A stretch of 64,000 nucleotides of DNA from Larix kaempferi. Taxonomy: Eukaryota; Streptophyta; Pinopsida; Pinales; Pinaceae. The DNA lies in NCBI GenBank assembly GCA_027924585.1, contig BSBM01000232.1:24277501-24341500 (forward strand), in the 5' to 3' direction. A program made the translations under genes and the position numbers. Position 1 is the first letter of the stretch; each line of letters starts with the position of its first letter. The notes under the pieces were generated by a model. That model made no database searches and was not told the DNA's origin. It worked only from the letters and a program-made list of their open reading frames with translations. Of the stretch, positions 43,531-56,236 are shown one piece after another.

Positions 43531-45702
43531 TGTTACACCTCAAAGTGTTTTATGTGTTCCTTCTAGATGTACCAGAGTGAGGGGTTTCTTTTTCTTTTGT
43601 AAAGGCCAAGTTTTGGGGCTATATTATGTAGAGTGGTAATTTTGGGGCTAAATACCCTTGGTCAGGTCATGGAAGGTCCCCTTGGTTTCCACCTCAAGGA
43701 GGTGCTGGCCTTGTGGCTTTGTTGACTACCGTTTGGTAGGTGTCCGGTGCCTTTGAGACAAATCATTGGGACACATGGCCACACTCATGTTTTTTCTTTG
43801 TACAGGTGATTGTGTGTGTAAGGGTTGTCATACCCATCTTAGCACACCTCATTTTGCCCACTTGGACCTATTGCTTTTATGCAAAACCCCTCCTCTTGGA
43901 CTCTAGACCCATAACCATCATTCCTTAACGAAGAAGGCTACAGTGTTAAAAAAGGAGGGCGTTGAGGAAAAAGCAACTGTTGGAGTTAGTTGGAGCCTGA
44001 CATCCTCCTTTTGGCTCACCTTGCACCAAGTGCAGCCTAATTGCACATTTTTATTGTTATTTTATGTCATTATGTGGTTTAGTCCCTAGGTTGTGGGTGC
44101 ACAAACCTAAAATTTTATAATTTGTCATTATCTTTGTAGACTTGGATTTGTAAAAGGTTGAAGGTTGTCTCATATAAATAAGACAACCTCACCTCATTTG
44201 TAAAACATGGAAAAGGGTTCAAATATGAAATCTTTTATTTTTCTTTTGGTATATTGGAGTACTTGAGCTATGAGCACCTCTCTTGCCATGTTTGTTTTTG
44301 CTTGAAGGATGAATGGAATGTCTTCTAGGATTTGATTTTGTACATGACAAGTTGATGCTAAGGCGCACTTTCTTGCCCATTCTTGATTAATGTTGGTAAG
44401 TTTCTCTCCTAACCCTAGTTTAACGGTGTTGCTCATGAAGTGCTTTGGACTGAGTTAGGGTTTCTTTGCTAATATTTTGTCTACTTGCTTGAGGAGACCA
44501 TCCTACCAAGGAGCTCTACGTTGTTTAATTGTGCCTTGGACTTCTCTATTTTCCCTAATTATGGTTTTGCTACCTAACCCTTGAGCTTGCTAGTTGCACT
44601 GAGAGGAGCGAGGTGCTCTACAGGCCAGTATGCAGGAGATGTTGTCACGTAATGTAGCGTTATGTCACAAAAAATAAAAAGCAATTAAAAAAATTCATGT
44701 CAGCTCATAAAATAAAATAAAAAATAAAACCAAATGAAATGTAATTAAAGAAATCCATGTCGGCTCATAAAATAAAATAAAAAATTAAAACCAAAATAGA
44801 TCCATCTTAAACTCGATGTAATTTTTTTCGATGTGTAAAGATTTAAGTTTTAAACAAATACACTTCAAGATATTGGATCCCTCTCAATGCTTGATAGATT
44901 CGGGTTTAAGATGGATTTTTTAGCCCTAGTTGCATGTATTGAATACCATCTTAGGAGGAGGGATGTTAGCCTTGATCTCTCATAGCCCTAGGGTTTGAGA
45001 TAAGGCCTATTGTCCTATCCTAACAAACTCTCCATCTCTCTTTATAAAAAAATTACATGTTTTATTTTATGCAAAAAATACATAAAAATAATATATTGCC
45101 AAAAAAACCCTAAAATCTAAATAATTCGAAAATCCAAAAACATATGTGATTTTCTATTTTTGATCCACCTAACAAATTCACCCTAAGGTTTTCTTCATAA
45201 ACCCTAGAGGACGTCTCCTTTTGAGTAAGTGCATTGGGTTATGTGGAATTGCCTAAAATCAATAATTACTTGGTGTTTAGTATTTTTGGTTCATCCTACA
45301 AGTGCACCCTGGTGTGGAGATCTTCTAACCTTAGGGAGGGCACCTTTCTAAGGGCTTGCCTTGGGAAACGTGAATTGTCTTGGGATTTGTGATCATTTCT
45401 TAAGAATTGTGATAAAGAGGAAACTCCATTATCGTATCATTATTGTATCTTGTTTAATATTGTTTAACACCGATAAGGCACTAATCATAGCCATTAGGGC
45501 TTGGTGGAAGGTATTTGTGGTTTGTTGGTGGTTGCAGGTATCTTTCATCAAGTAGGGTCTACCCCTGGGTTCTGGAGTTACCCGAAGTGTTGAGAGGTTA
45601 GACTGTGGTGACATTGGGTTTAACCTCTCCTAAGCTTATCATCACTAGCACTGGGTCTACATTGCCTTGCTTTGCAAAGGGGTGCTAGTTCAAGCGGTAA
45701 CA
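43531..45702 (+). mobile_element. LTR-like insertion (solo LTR candidate) in the LINE
   Basis: The 2172-bp insert splits the LINE RNase H domain exactly between CGVG and GSILYF. It begins TGTTACACCTCAAAGTG and ends GCGGTAACA, giving TG...CA inverted ends. TCATATAAATAAGACAACC near 44169-44187 is a plausible plus-strand promoter. The flanks (CTGCC, CCCTA) are not a 5-bp duplication, so recombination between two copies may have removed it. No coding region is recognisable; two A-rich near-repeats (ATAAAATAAAATAAAAAAT) lie at 44705-44785. Confidence 0.6.
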
Positions 45703-46905
45703 CCCTACACCACAGTTTTTCTGGACCTTGACAGACCCCATCAAAGAAACCCCGACACGAGCGCTTGTCTACATGTGATTCCTCAATCTATCTTGGGGGT
45801 TTGGGACATGTGTCCTCTTTGAAAAATTAAAAAGAGCCATAACTCGATAGACTACCATAAAAGAAGGTGACTGAGAACCATAAAAAATCCAACCATTTTG
45901 AGCTAACCAAAGACCCCACAGAACCAAAAAAGGGATGGTGCGAAACCGATTGACCTCCCTACACCTTAACCAACTACGGAAGCACTGCTCTGGTGTGTCC
46001 TCGTTCTAGAGATTTTGTAATTTCAACCAAAGACTAATCTCTTTCTGCATTTGTTTGATATATGAACATTGCACGAAAAGGTGGGCCAATGTCTCTTTAG
46101 CATTAAAACAAAGAACACAAATCCCTAAGCCTTGGACAGTCCTCTTCTGCAAAGCCTCCCAAGTGAGGACTTTATTTTGTAAGGCTAAGCACATAAAGAG
46201 TTTAGAATTTTTGGGGGCCTATACCTTCCATATTTTATCCCACCGATAGACCGAAGGACCATAGATAGTGGAAGTCAAAACTTTGTAGCCTAGCTTAACC
46301 TCATATGTTCCACCAACCAAGTTGTTGATCCAAACGAGACAGTTGTCTCCCATTTTGAGACGAATATGTGCCCATTCCAGTTCCTCGACAAATTCATCCC
46401 ACAGGCTCACCCAGTCCCTATTTGGGCCCATGATCTCAAAAAATTTCCAACCTTGCGACCATAGGCTCGTTTCGGTGGGATCCCCAATTTGTGAGAGGGA
46501 TGTGAATTTCTGTTGTTGAAGGTGGTAGAACAGATCTTGTGGGAGTAAGACTTGATTCCTGTAGCCCATAATGGCATCTTGTTCCACTCGAACCTTCAAC
46601 CTGTTCCCAACATTCCATGCCAGAAAATTGTCAATTGAGTTGAAAGAGGACACCAGTGCCTTCCAGTGGAGAGAATTGTTTTTCCAAGACTTTGTCTCCT
46701 TTCTAATCCAAGATAGGATGTTATCAGGAGGCATACACTTTTGTTCCAACAGTCTATAACAGAGGTTGCCCTCGGTTATCAAGTTCCATAGAGATTTTGC
46801 TACTAGAGAGGTTTCGAAGGATTGAATAATTTTTAGTCCCTGGTATGCCACATTCTATAGGCATACCTTTCTAGACTTATTTTTTCTTCGGAGCACTATG
46901 CATTC
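45703..46905 (-). pseudogene. L1-type LINE ORF2 C-terminus (zf-RVT and RNase H start)
   Basis: Minus-strand reading gives RKVCL then a TAG, AYQGLKIIQSFETSLVAKSLWNL (the segment after the RT thumb), a long linker with SLWSQGWKFFE, and KVWAPKNSKLFMCLALQNKVLTWE. The zinc-binding LCFNAKETLAHLFVQCSY follows, and FRTIPFLVLWGLWLAQN. It ends with GFFDGVCQGPEKNCGVG, the first RNase H motif with catalytic Asp, cut by the insertion at 45702. A stop near 46219 and others break the frame. RT core motifs are absent: similarity fades at about 46905, consistent with 5' truncation. Confidence 0.82.
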
Positions 46906-47947
46906 CAAAGTATTGAGGCCCATCTTTGTTGCTCATAGGTCTCCTTTTATATGATGATGTGATGATCATGTGATATATGCCATATTTCTATTGATATGCC
47001 ATGCCACAATGATATATCATGTGATGATGTACTATATGTTGATGCTGCCACATTTGATGTATTGATTATTTAATGAGTATAGTTAGTAGTATCACCCGCA
47101 AGTTGACGAGGGTAGCAGATTCTTGATTTACTTATGTACCATTGAACCAAGGTGATTCTTGGTCTTTGCAAGGACTTTTGCCCCTTCTTGGGTCTATCTT
47201 TGACCACCCATTCATCATCCATTATCACTCCATACTTTGGCCTACACCCTTTGGTTTGAGATTGATAGATTAACTCTTTACGTCCCCTCTATGACCCCTT
47301 CACCATGAAGGCTTCCCTGTTATCCCTTATGTCTTGGGCATGGTTGTGTTGCAAAGATAGTTGTGACAATATAAGAGGCTCGCTTGTAGACCCTTGGGGC
47401 TAAATATGATCAAGTAGAGAAAGTTATCGTGGAGCAATGCTTCTCCCTGTTACCCACCTAAGTCGCACTTAGTTGGATGTCAAGTGATCCTGCTAAGGAT
47501 TCAGCAAGCATACTTGTTCATAATCAGAGTTCAGAAGTCCTTCAGGCCTTCTAGGACATTTTATTTTTTCCACATGTTCATGCCCCCTTGGGGGAATTGT
47601 AATAAAATGTACTAGCATGATGACTTTTTGTAAAGAACTTGGCCTTCCTAGGACTTAGACATCAGTCCAGGTATTCCAGGGTGTTTTTTCCCTTATTAAT
47701 TATGAACTGTTGAATGCCCATCTTGGTGGTTAGGCCTTAGGAGGTTATTAAAGTTCATGTGTCAATGTATATTACCATGTTAGGCATTAATATTGAGTCG
47801 CATGGACATGTGCTTAAGTCCCCCTAAGTTTTTTTATGTTTCGCAAAAAAAAAAAAATTCCATAAACTTAAGCTATTTTTTAATTAGTTTAATTGAAAAA
47901 ATAAAAAAATGTGATTAAGAGGTGAAATTCACCATGGGGGTGCTCGT
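46906..47947. other. Unassigned, no gene seen
   Basis: No domain is recognisable. It contains TGATG-rich low-complexity sequence (46950-47060) and a run of 13 A near 47846. Confidence 0.45.
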
Positions 47948-48095
47948 TTTCTAACCCGGAGCACCCATGAAACCCCTAAACCCACTTTTCCTAAGTGTTT
48001 AAGTGATTATTTATCACTTAGGTGGATTTTCTCTTAAAAAGACAAAAAAGTGAATAAAAAATTAGAAAATAATAAAAAGTGAGAGAAAATCAAGT
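47948..48095 (+). repeat. Repeat family R1, segment d (plus copy)
   Basis: TTTTCTAACCCGGAGCACCC and CACTTTTCCTAAGTGTTTAA match the reverse complement of 63974-64000 plus 62900-63002 across the hAT-like insertion there. It is probably the upstream part of an LTR: CTATAAAAGCAAGG (48421) is a possible TATA box. Confidence 0.7.
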
Positions 48096-49570
48096 TCCTA
48101 TTTTGATGGAATCTTGTCTCTATCAGGATCGGAGTTAACTAAGGATTAGATTGGAGATGATTGGGAATCAAATCAATCAAGATCATTTCAAATCCATGTC
48201 AAGGCAAATCAATCCAAGTTTAGGAGGGTGCATATCTTTTTGGTGAGGGCGCATCCTCTATATGGCGTATTCCTTGTGGGAGATGGAGAGTCCAAGAAAG
48301 AGATGGGGCCCATCTCTCAAACTTAACTAAAACTCAAGCTCAATCCAATCCCTAATTTCTCTCATGAAAGTCGCCCTCCTCTTGATTTCTCTCATGCACC
48401 CCCCCTTGGGCTCTCTTATTCTATAAAAGCAAGGCATTTCCTCATTCTTCCTGATGAAGTGTGCAACCTCTGCTCCCATTGTAACTCTTTCTTTGAATAT
48501 TTGCTTAATGAAATAAGGCTTTGTAGGCCTCAAGTGTGTCTTCTTTCAAGTTGGATGAGCATTGTTTCATGTGCAAATTGAGGTAACTGTAGGATTTATT
48601 TTACATTTGTTGTTATCTTGTCAATCTTTAGCCTAGTGTATATTTAGGATTAATCAATAGGAATGAGTAGCGTTGTTTCATTACTCATTTAAAATATCTA
48701 TGTTAAAGATTTAGGATTTGCATGCCTATTTGTTTATGAGTATGCTCTCCTTGTCTTCAATTTAAATTTTTACTAAAAGATTTGACGAGTTTTTGTGCAA
48801 GTGTGAGTCCACAAGTGCTTCGCTAGATTTTATAAGAGATCTTGTTTGCTTCTCGTGTTCTCTAGCTCTCTGTGAGAAACATAGTCCTTCTTGAAGCCAC
48901 CAAAGTGATTCCATTGCCCATTTCTCAAAGGGGGCACTTATTTTCAACTTCTTCTCTCAAATTTTCAAACGATTGTTTCGGTTACTTGGTTACTTCCTCT
49001 TATGTTTTAGATCTACTTTGCTAAGAAGCTAATATCATTCTAGATCTGATTTATAAGAGTAATTTGCTTAGATCTAAGTTTATAAAGTTTTATCATTCAA
49101 AATTAGATCTAGCTTAGAAACTATTTTGTTTTGCAAGTTCATTCAAAGTAAATTTTTAGCTTGCTAGTTAAGTAGTTTCTTGAGTTAAAGAGTTTAAATC
49201 TAGCATCTAAGTGCTTTATTGGCTTCCTTTTAAAGGCTGTCCAAGACCCTAAGAGGGTTGGTTTCAATCCAACTTATCTTAGTTCTTTGTTTTGTTAAAG
49301 CTAGTTTTTTAACTTAGATTTTTTTTTTTAGCAATTTTCTAACTTGCCCAAATCACTTTTAAAGTGATTTTGGGCACTTTTTCTACTAAAACTCTTTGCT
49401 GGTTTTTGTATTGTGACGACAGATAAAGAGGCTTTGGGGCACTAATTTTGGCAAGATCAAGCAAACCAGGATTTCCTTGAATGCTCTTCTTTCTTCCTAG
49501 CTTTTTCCAAAAGCTTTTGTAACCTCTTTTCTCCAAGATCTATAAGGAGAAAGAGAACTTCTTCCTTTAG

Positions 49571-49650
49571 ATATCATTGTAATTTGATAATAAAATGTTT
49601 TGAGTGGGCTCATAAGAACCCACTCCCCATCCCCCCTGGGGGGATTCGTA
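49571..49650 (+). repeat. R1 segment a: AATAAA plus double hairpin (plus copy)
   Basis: After GATAATAAAATG come GAGTGGG-10 nt-CCCACTC and then CCCCCCTGGGGGG. The same arrangement with different bases occurs in minus orientation at 52351-52430 and 55768-55846. Confidence 0.75.
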
Positions 49651-50037
49651 GTCTCATTTTCCATGGTGTGATTTTTCTAACATGCTTGCTTTATTTCATC
49701 AACACAAGCACACACTCCGTCCTAACCAGCTATATAGTTAGTTTTATTTTTCTTTCTTTCATTTTGCAAGCAAAATAAATACTAACCAAGCATTGATCTC
49801 TCTAAGTATGCTCTCTCCTTCACACCGGTGTTGGATGATCAGAAACAAGACTCCTTGCTTTAGTAATTAGTCTCACACTTTACTTTTGTCTCTTTTACAG
49901 TTTTAAATTGGAACGAATAATTTTGTTGCAACTCACGTATGCTCTTTCCCTCTGCGGGCCTTGCCTAATCACTGGGAAATCAGAAACAAATTTGTAACGC
50001 TCTTTAATTTTCAAACATCTTAATTTAAATAACTCAC

Positions 50038-50198
50038 CTTAATAAAAGCAATTCCCCTCAAACATAACGGAAATCCGACGTTGACGAAGTTTCTCTTTTG
50101 TGGGCAAATTTTGCGAGGAAAGCGAGAACAACTAGAAAGTGACTGCAGGCCCCGTCAGGCTACACCCTCGTTTGGTGTAGTGTTGGGCACACCCCTGC
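50038..50198 (+). repeat. R1 segment b (plus copy)
   Basis: It contains CCGACGTTGACGAAG, GCGAGAACAAC and TACACCCTCGTTTGGTGTAG, which recur inverted at 50725-50886 and 51620-51790 with roughly three bases in four identical. Confidence 0.78.
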
Positions 50199-50724
50199 GA
50201 CTCCATCTAGCCCACACGTTCTTGTTCAAAACCACATCAAGTAAAGTCTGTGAAGAAAATTGAAATTAAAATATGAAATTTGCTCATTCACACATTAAGT
50301 CAAACACTTTGAAAACTAGGGTTTTAACTTAAATTTTAGAAAGTAAAACCACAACTTCAAAAATGTACTTCCCAAATACTCCCAAATACTTCCAATACTG
50401 AAAACAACTTTAAGCAAGATGAACACAAAAAATTTGGTCAAAGACCAGGTAAAACCCCACAAGTTTGGGGAAAACCCTAAAAGAAAATTTTCATTAAAAG
50501 AATTATGAAACTTCTTCTACACAGAAATTTCTTTCACTCATAAACTGACAAATTAACCCTACTTGTCTTTTCAAACTGCTGCCTTAAAAAACGTGCCCAC
50601 ATAACAGTGTACGACCTTCTATACGGCCTTCCTCACACGTGTCAGTTTCTTTTGTACTGGGAATGTGTCTGGATTATGAAAAGGGTGGCTCGTCACTCAG
50701 AAATGTGGGTTGGATCGGAGTCTC

Positions 50725-50886
50725 TGGGAGGTGTTCAACACTACACCAAATGAGGGTGTACTCTAACGGCATCCCGAGGTCACTACCCAGAGGTTCTCGC
50801 TTCCTTTGAAGAATTTCCCCACACAATGTCAAGAAACGATTACGTCGGATTTTCGTAAAGTATTGGGGAAGTTATTTTTATTAAGG
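50725..50886 (-). repeat. R1 segment b (minus copy 1)
   Basis: Inverted relative of 50038-50198: GTTCAACACTACACCAAATG on the plus strand and TACGTCGGATTTTCGTAAAG toward the end. With the plus copy it forms a pair of 150-bp inverted arms about 530 bp apart. Confidence 0.78.
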
Positions 50887-51619
50887 TGACTTATTTATTA
50901 GATGTGGTAAGTTAAAAAGTGCACACTTCCACTTTTGGTTATCCCAAAGATCAGGGCGAACCTGCAATGGGTGTTGCTGGCCGGATGTGCACACCAGCAG
51001 CATAAATCTTTTGAAAGTTGTTTCCCAAGTGGGAAAGGTGTGGCCTTAGGGGCAAGCAAAGAATCAGGTGTTGTCACCTGATCCCGACTCCTCTGTTTAG
51101 GCAAACTCCTAACGAAGCCAAGGGGGGTAGACCCTACAAAGAGTTTCTAAGGCTCTTGTGTTTTAAATGTTTTTTGGAATGTGTGATGCGGATGGGTGTT
51201 TTTTAGGTGTTTTTATGATTCACAATAACAATTTAAATAATCCAAGCATATACTTGCAAAATTAAATGAAAATGCACAACCATTGATAATGACAGTTTAA
51301 ATACAAAGCATCCACAGCAAAATATGAATTTAAAAGATAAGAAAAGTGCTTCAGATAGATAATAAGCAAATAAATGTTGAGTTAAAGGACCAGTTCCTTA
51401 TGGAGTCAATGACTTTGAGTGCTTGGGATGCTGAATACAAGTCTTGGTGTGCTTGAGAACTGTTTTGCAAGTGTTCTTGGAGAATTTTATTGGAAATGTT
51501 TTAGGGTGATGTTGATTATTAAGGGAAGGGAATCTCCAAGATATACCTTTCGATACAAGATATGTGTTCGGAAAATACTCTAAGTGGTTCCGTACAAGGA
51601 CATGTTGGTTGTCCGAAGT

Positions 51620-51790
51620 CTCTAGAGCGTGTTCAACACTACACCAACTAGGGATGTAGTCTAACGGTGCCCTTAAGGTCTCAGTACAGTGGTTCCAGCG
51701 TCCCCAGGCAGAATTTTCCCACTTTCGAATATTTGACGATCAACGCCGGATTTTCATTGGTTTACGGGAGAGTGTTTTATTATGGTTTGA
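51620..51790 (-). repeat. R1 segment b (minus copy 2)
   Basis: GTTCAACACTACACCAACTA and GATCAACGCCGGATTTTC show the same order as the copy at 50725. Confidence 0.78.
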
Positions 51791-51921
51791 ATGGATTAAG
51801 ATGTGAAAAATTAAATAGTCTACAACTATTTATGGGTATCCCACAAGTGGGCAAAGCATACACAGTGTAGTAAATTGTAAATTCCAATTTTATTGAATGT
51901 TTGGAACAAAAACCATTGTAA

Positions 51922-52156
51922 AACTCTCCGACAGAGAGCACTCTTGATCTGCCTTATGGCGGGATTCAAGAGATTTATGAAATGAAAAAAGTGCTTGAAA
52001 TAAAGCCTATACTACCCAAGAATCTCTTTCAGGTCTAAGACTGTACTCGGGAAAGCAAGGGGGTTAGCAAAATAAACAGAAGATGCAAATAAAATCTCCG
52101 ACAGCGAGCACTCTTGATCCACTTTTCAGTGAGATTCAAGAGATTTTAGTGTTCTT
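51922..52156 (+). repeat. Direct repeat pair, 170 bp apart
   Basis: CTCCGACAG(A/C)GAGCACTCTTGATC and GATTCAAGAGATTT occur at 51922-51980 and 52091-52150. Confidence 0.8.
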
Positions 52157-52350
52157 TTTATGAGATTATTCATTATATGAAATTGAAAATTGAAATAATG
52201 AAGTAAGCTAAACTATGAGCTTCTAAGATCTAGCAATTATTTCAAAATTGAAGTTACTCTAGCAATTGAAAACTAATCTAGCAATGAAATCTAAGCTACT
52301 TGCAAAAAGACAACTAAACTAAATGCGAAAAAGGGACAAGAGATAACACA

Positions 52351-52430
52351 AACTTCCCCCAAATGGGGGAAGTAGGGGTGTGGGAGCCTTTATCCCACTT
52401 GCTTTTTATTGGTCTTTCACAATAATTTTT
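52351..52430 (-). repeat. R1 segment a: double hairpin (minus copy 1)
   Basis: On the plus strand: CTTCCCCCAAATGGGGGAAG, then GTGTGGGAGCCTTTATCCCAC and GCTTTTTATTGG. On the minus strand this is AATAAAAAGC, a GTGGG...CCCAC hairpin and an 8-bp C/G hairpin. Confidence 0.75.
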
Positions 52431-52439
52431 TGGTTTTTG

Positions 52440-54177
52440 TCTTCACTTGAAAGCACTTAGAACAGATAGGGAATGAAGAAGAGGGAGCTAGAATGGGAGT
52501 GATTTTCAAGTTATCTCTGGTTTTGCTCTTTGTTTGTTTGCTTGCTTGCTCTCTTTCATTTAGCCTTTAGGCTTTTTGCTTTGCTTAGATCTTCTTGTTC
52601 ACCTATGCATAAGAGCTTAAGACATGCACTTGTTATGTTGTTAGCAAAATCAAAACAAATTTGAACTAGGATCTAAATTAGACTAGTATGCAAGTATTGA
52701 CAAACTAAAATCTAGCAACAAAATTGAAACTAAATGCTAATCTATCAAACTAGATGCAAGCTATGCATGAGTTAGAAAACTAAGAGTAAATAAGCTAACT
52801 AGATGCAAGAGCTAAGATCAAAAAGAAAGGAAGATCAAAGATGGAATGAAGAAGTAAATCAAAAGAGGAAGTAAGAGGCAAGAGAGAAGACAAGAAATGA
52901 GAGTGGATGCAAGAAAAAGAGATAAAAGGTAAGCGAATGGAGGAAGCGTGAGAGAGAAGATAGCCAACAGAGATGGCTGGAAAATGGGATAAAATCAGGC
53001 TGCAAACAGTGGTAGAAAAGGGCAAAAAACAGTCCCGAAAAAGAGGCTAAAACAGTTAGAAGATAGGGCTGGAAAAGTAGAGGAGAAGAGGGCTGGGAAC
53101 TCAAATAAAAATCAGAGATGTAGAGGCTGAAAACAAAGACAAAAATCAAAGATGAAGAGGCTGAAAACAGTAAGCAAAAGTGGTTGGAAAAGAAGGTAGG
53201 AAGGTAAGAAAACAGTGAGCAATGAGGATGCCAATTAGCACATTTTTCGAGACAGTTTTAGGCACGTTTTCCAAGGTTGTTTTGTACTTCTTTTAAGGAT
53301 TGTTTTGGCACACTTTTCAAGGTGTCCAAGTACTCTTCTTCAAGGTAAATAATACCACCAACCAATGGAAAAAAAATAGATTTACTAGCTCAAAAAACAC
53401 AAACGAATCTAGATCTTGAAAATGGTGCTTACAATGAAATAGATATAGACATAGATGAAGTAGATCAAAAGGAATAAGCTTGGAACGTGGAACTACTTAG
53501 TAAATGAAATGCAAATTCGAATGATAATGAACCTTAGGGGTTTGCACTCTTTACATGCACATGAGTGAAAATACTTAAAACTTGTAAAATAATCTCATGT
53601 ATGCATAAAAGATGAATAGATTTGAAGAGATAAAAGTTTGAAGTTTAAACAATCTATTACACTTAGAGGTAGCGAATGCAAGAAAGATTGAACCTTTTGA
53701 AATAGAGATTTGCTTGTGGTAACCAACTAGAAGGGAGATTGAAAATTTTGTTTTTGATGGTGAATAGCAAGCAAGATCTTTTGAGCTCAATCTTGAACAA
53801 AAGATGACCTTGTAGAATCCTGAAATGCACAAATTGCTACCAAAATAGTGGTGAAGGGGAGGAAGAACCAACCTAGCTCAAGATCCCACTTCACTCTTAG
53901 GAGATCTTCAAAAATACACCACTTCAACACAAGATACGATCAAGTCTAGTATGATTAATCAAATGAAACAAAAAGAGCATAAGTATAACCAACTACAGTC
54001 CGCTACTTTTTAAATCTCATATAACCAAGCATCAATGAACAATTTAAGACTATAAATGTTCACCCTATGGACTTGATAAAGCTTCCTAAGCTAGATACAT
54101 GATCAAATAAATTGCATATGAAGAGTATAATTGAACTAGTATCACCTCAATGAAGCTTCAATGATTTCTCATGGACA
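52440..54177. other. Purine-rich, non-coding sequence
   Basis: The plus strand is strongly A/G-rich (for example 52860-53220); open frames on the minus strand are low-complexity Ser/Leu/Phe translations of it. Probably LTR or untranslated sequence of an R1-type element in minus orientation. Confidence 0.45.
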
Positions 54178-54181
54178 AAAT

Positions 54182-54303
54182 GAGCACACCATATGGACCT
54201 CCAAAGTCTTGATTTATTCAAATAGCAACAACAAAAATGAGCACACCATGTGGACCTCCAAAGTCTTGATTTATTCAAATAGCAACAACAAAAATGAGCA
54301 GAG
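54182..54303 (+). repeat. 57-bp tandem duplication
   Basis: GAGCACACCATRTGGACCTC starts at 54182 and 54239; a third unit begins at 54296 and stops after GAGCA. Confidence 0.9.
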
Positions 54304-55767
54304 TATCCTTGCACACAAATTCCACCCGGAATGGTGTAGCAAGGCTCTGTATTTATACAATGAGAAGAGACTAAAAACCTGACTCGAATTGGCATGAAGA
54401 AAGCCAAGAAAGGCGAGTTCCAACCACTAACTAGAGTGCCAAGCCTTTGATAGAGAGTTAAACTAGCTCTCTTGATAGGTAGGAAGGGTGAGGTGGCCTC
54501 CACCTAGGCAAGGCGCCCACTCTTCTACCTTGTTATTATCAACCACCCAATCACCATCTTCCAACAAGGCAAGACGTGAGAGATAGGAAGAAGGGCGCAA
54601 AGCCCAAGACAAAGTGAGTTGTAGTGCCCCGAGTGTTGACTGAAATCAGTTGGTGTTGACTGAAATCTTCATAAATGCTCTATGCCATGTCATTTAGCCT
54701 TTTATTTTATTCAATTTGGCCTTTTCTGGAGAGATTTGGATTATCTCCATTTTATTATTTTCTGATTATTTTTAATTAAATATTCCTCTTTTATTAAATT
54801 TGAGGAAATATTCAATTAAGTGCAAAATAATCATCAGAAACTTAGGATAACTAGGTTTAGGGATTAAATGGATACTCTGTCTTAGAAAATGAGCATCCAT
54901 TTGCCAAAATCCACCACCAAACCACTTAATTATTACAAATTGAAAATTTTCAATTAAACCATGTAAAAAATGGCTTAATTAATTGAAAATTTTAATAATT
55001 AAAAAATAAAACAGTTGAACACATCCGATAAAAAAAATTTCAGACAATGTTTTAACACACCTAGGGACCTAGGAAATGACCATAGAACATACCAATAGTG
55101 TCTAGTCGGTTCATATTTTATAGTTGGGCTCTAATACCCCCCAAGGCCTAACCGCCAAATTCGGGCATTCCAACTTTGGAGGTTGTAGGAGAAAAACTCA
55201 TCGATTATTACTCGGCTATAGTAAAAGCATAATAGACACGAGAAAAAACTCCTTGGAATACCTTATTTGACTGTCAAGTCTTAGGGAACCGAGCCACTCA
55301 AACCCCCATACCAGCACACTTTATTACAAACCCCATGGGGCATGGTCATTTCAAGACAAAAATTAAAAAGACTAGCCAAAATAAGCTAAGTCCGGAACAA
55401 CTGAACCTCTGAACTCTGGAAATGAACATGGATCATGTTCAATAACTGGCAGCTCAATAGAAGCTCAACTATTGTACAAAATAGTTGGTAGCAATGGGCA
55501 AGAGCATACACTGAAGGGCGGATTTTTTATTCCAATTGGGATTGAAATGCAAAAAGGAAATGTAAGACTAATTACTACGGCAATGAGTATCTTTTCCCCA
55601 ATCGAGCAAGCTCTCTGGGGTAGTTCGGTAGAGCAATGTCAGGTTAGTGTTTGTTACTTTACAAAAACCATGCAAGAAAAATTAAACTAACCAAAATAAG
55701 AAAAGGGAGACTAATCTAAAGCAAAAAATAAATAATGATACAGAAAAGCAAACCATCAAGGAGGTGA
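54304..55767. other. Unassigned repeat-like sequence
   Basis: No gene is seen. GTAGTGCCCCGAGTGTTGAC at 54612 resembles an LTR start and is followed by a short duplication (GTTGACTGAAATC twice), but no partner was found. Confidence 0.4.
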
Positions 55768-55846
55768 CACAAATCCCCCTAGGGGGAATGGGGTGCGAGC
55801 GCTTCGAAAGCCCACTTGCTCTTCTTATTATTATTATATTACAAGT
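55768..55846 (-). repeat. R1 segment a: double hairpin (minus copy 2)
   Basis: TCCCCCTAGGGGGA is a perfect 14-base palindrome, followed on the plus strand by GAAAGCCCACTTGCTCTTCT and a TTATTATTATTATA stretch. On the minus strand the order is AATAATAATAAG, GCAAGTGGGC, C/G hairpin, as in the other two copies. Confidence 0.72.
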
Positions 55847-56204
55847 GAAAAAAGGTGGCTGCCTTTGGTCCTTACAGATCTGGATCCAAAGGCTTATAGA
55901 TTTTTAGAAATGAAGAAAGAAGAGTGTTGCTCTGGGAAGCCTTGGATGGTTTTAGATCTTCGATTTTTCGGCAACACCTCCTCTTGTTATGGCGATAAAA
56001 ATGTAAAACCAGCCACCTGAAATGCATCAAATGTGCCCAAATAAACGTTAAAAATAAACTAGATCCACAAATATAAGCATTTAAAACTTAGATCTAGCAG
56101 TGTACTCAAATAAAATCAGCCTTTAGATATTCTTTTAAATCAAACTAAATTTACTTAAGCACGCAAGTAACCGTAACCAGAAAAGCTTGAATTTAAAATG
56201 AAGG

Positions 56205-56236
56205 AAATAGAGAGAGAGAGACAGAGACAGAGACAG
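56205..56236 (+). repeat. (AG)/(ACAGAG) microsatellite
   Basis: AGAGAGAGAGAGACAGAGAC and similar repeats over about 32 bases. Confidence 0.9.

Noticed and set aside
46006-46851. Host gene on the minus strand
   Set aside because: The sequence matches the zinc-binding region of L1-type ORF2 and continues into RNase H motifs, so it is a LINE remnant.
52795-53149. Minus-strand Ser/Leu/Phe-rich open frames resembling membrane segments
   Set aside because: They are low-complexity readings of a purine-rich plus strand with no start context or domain.
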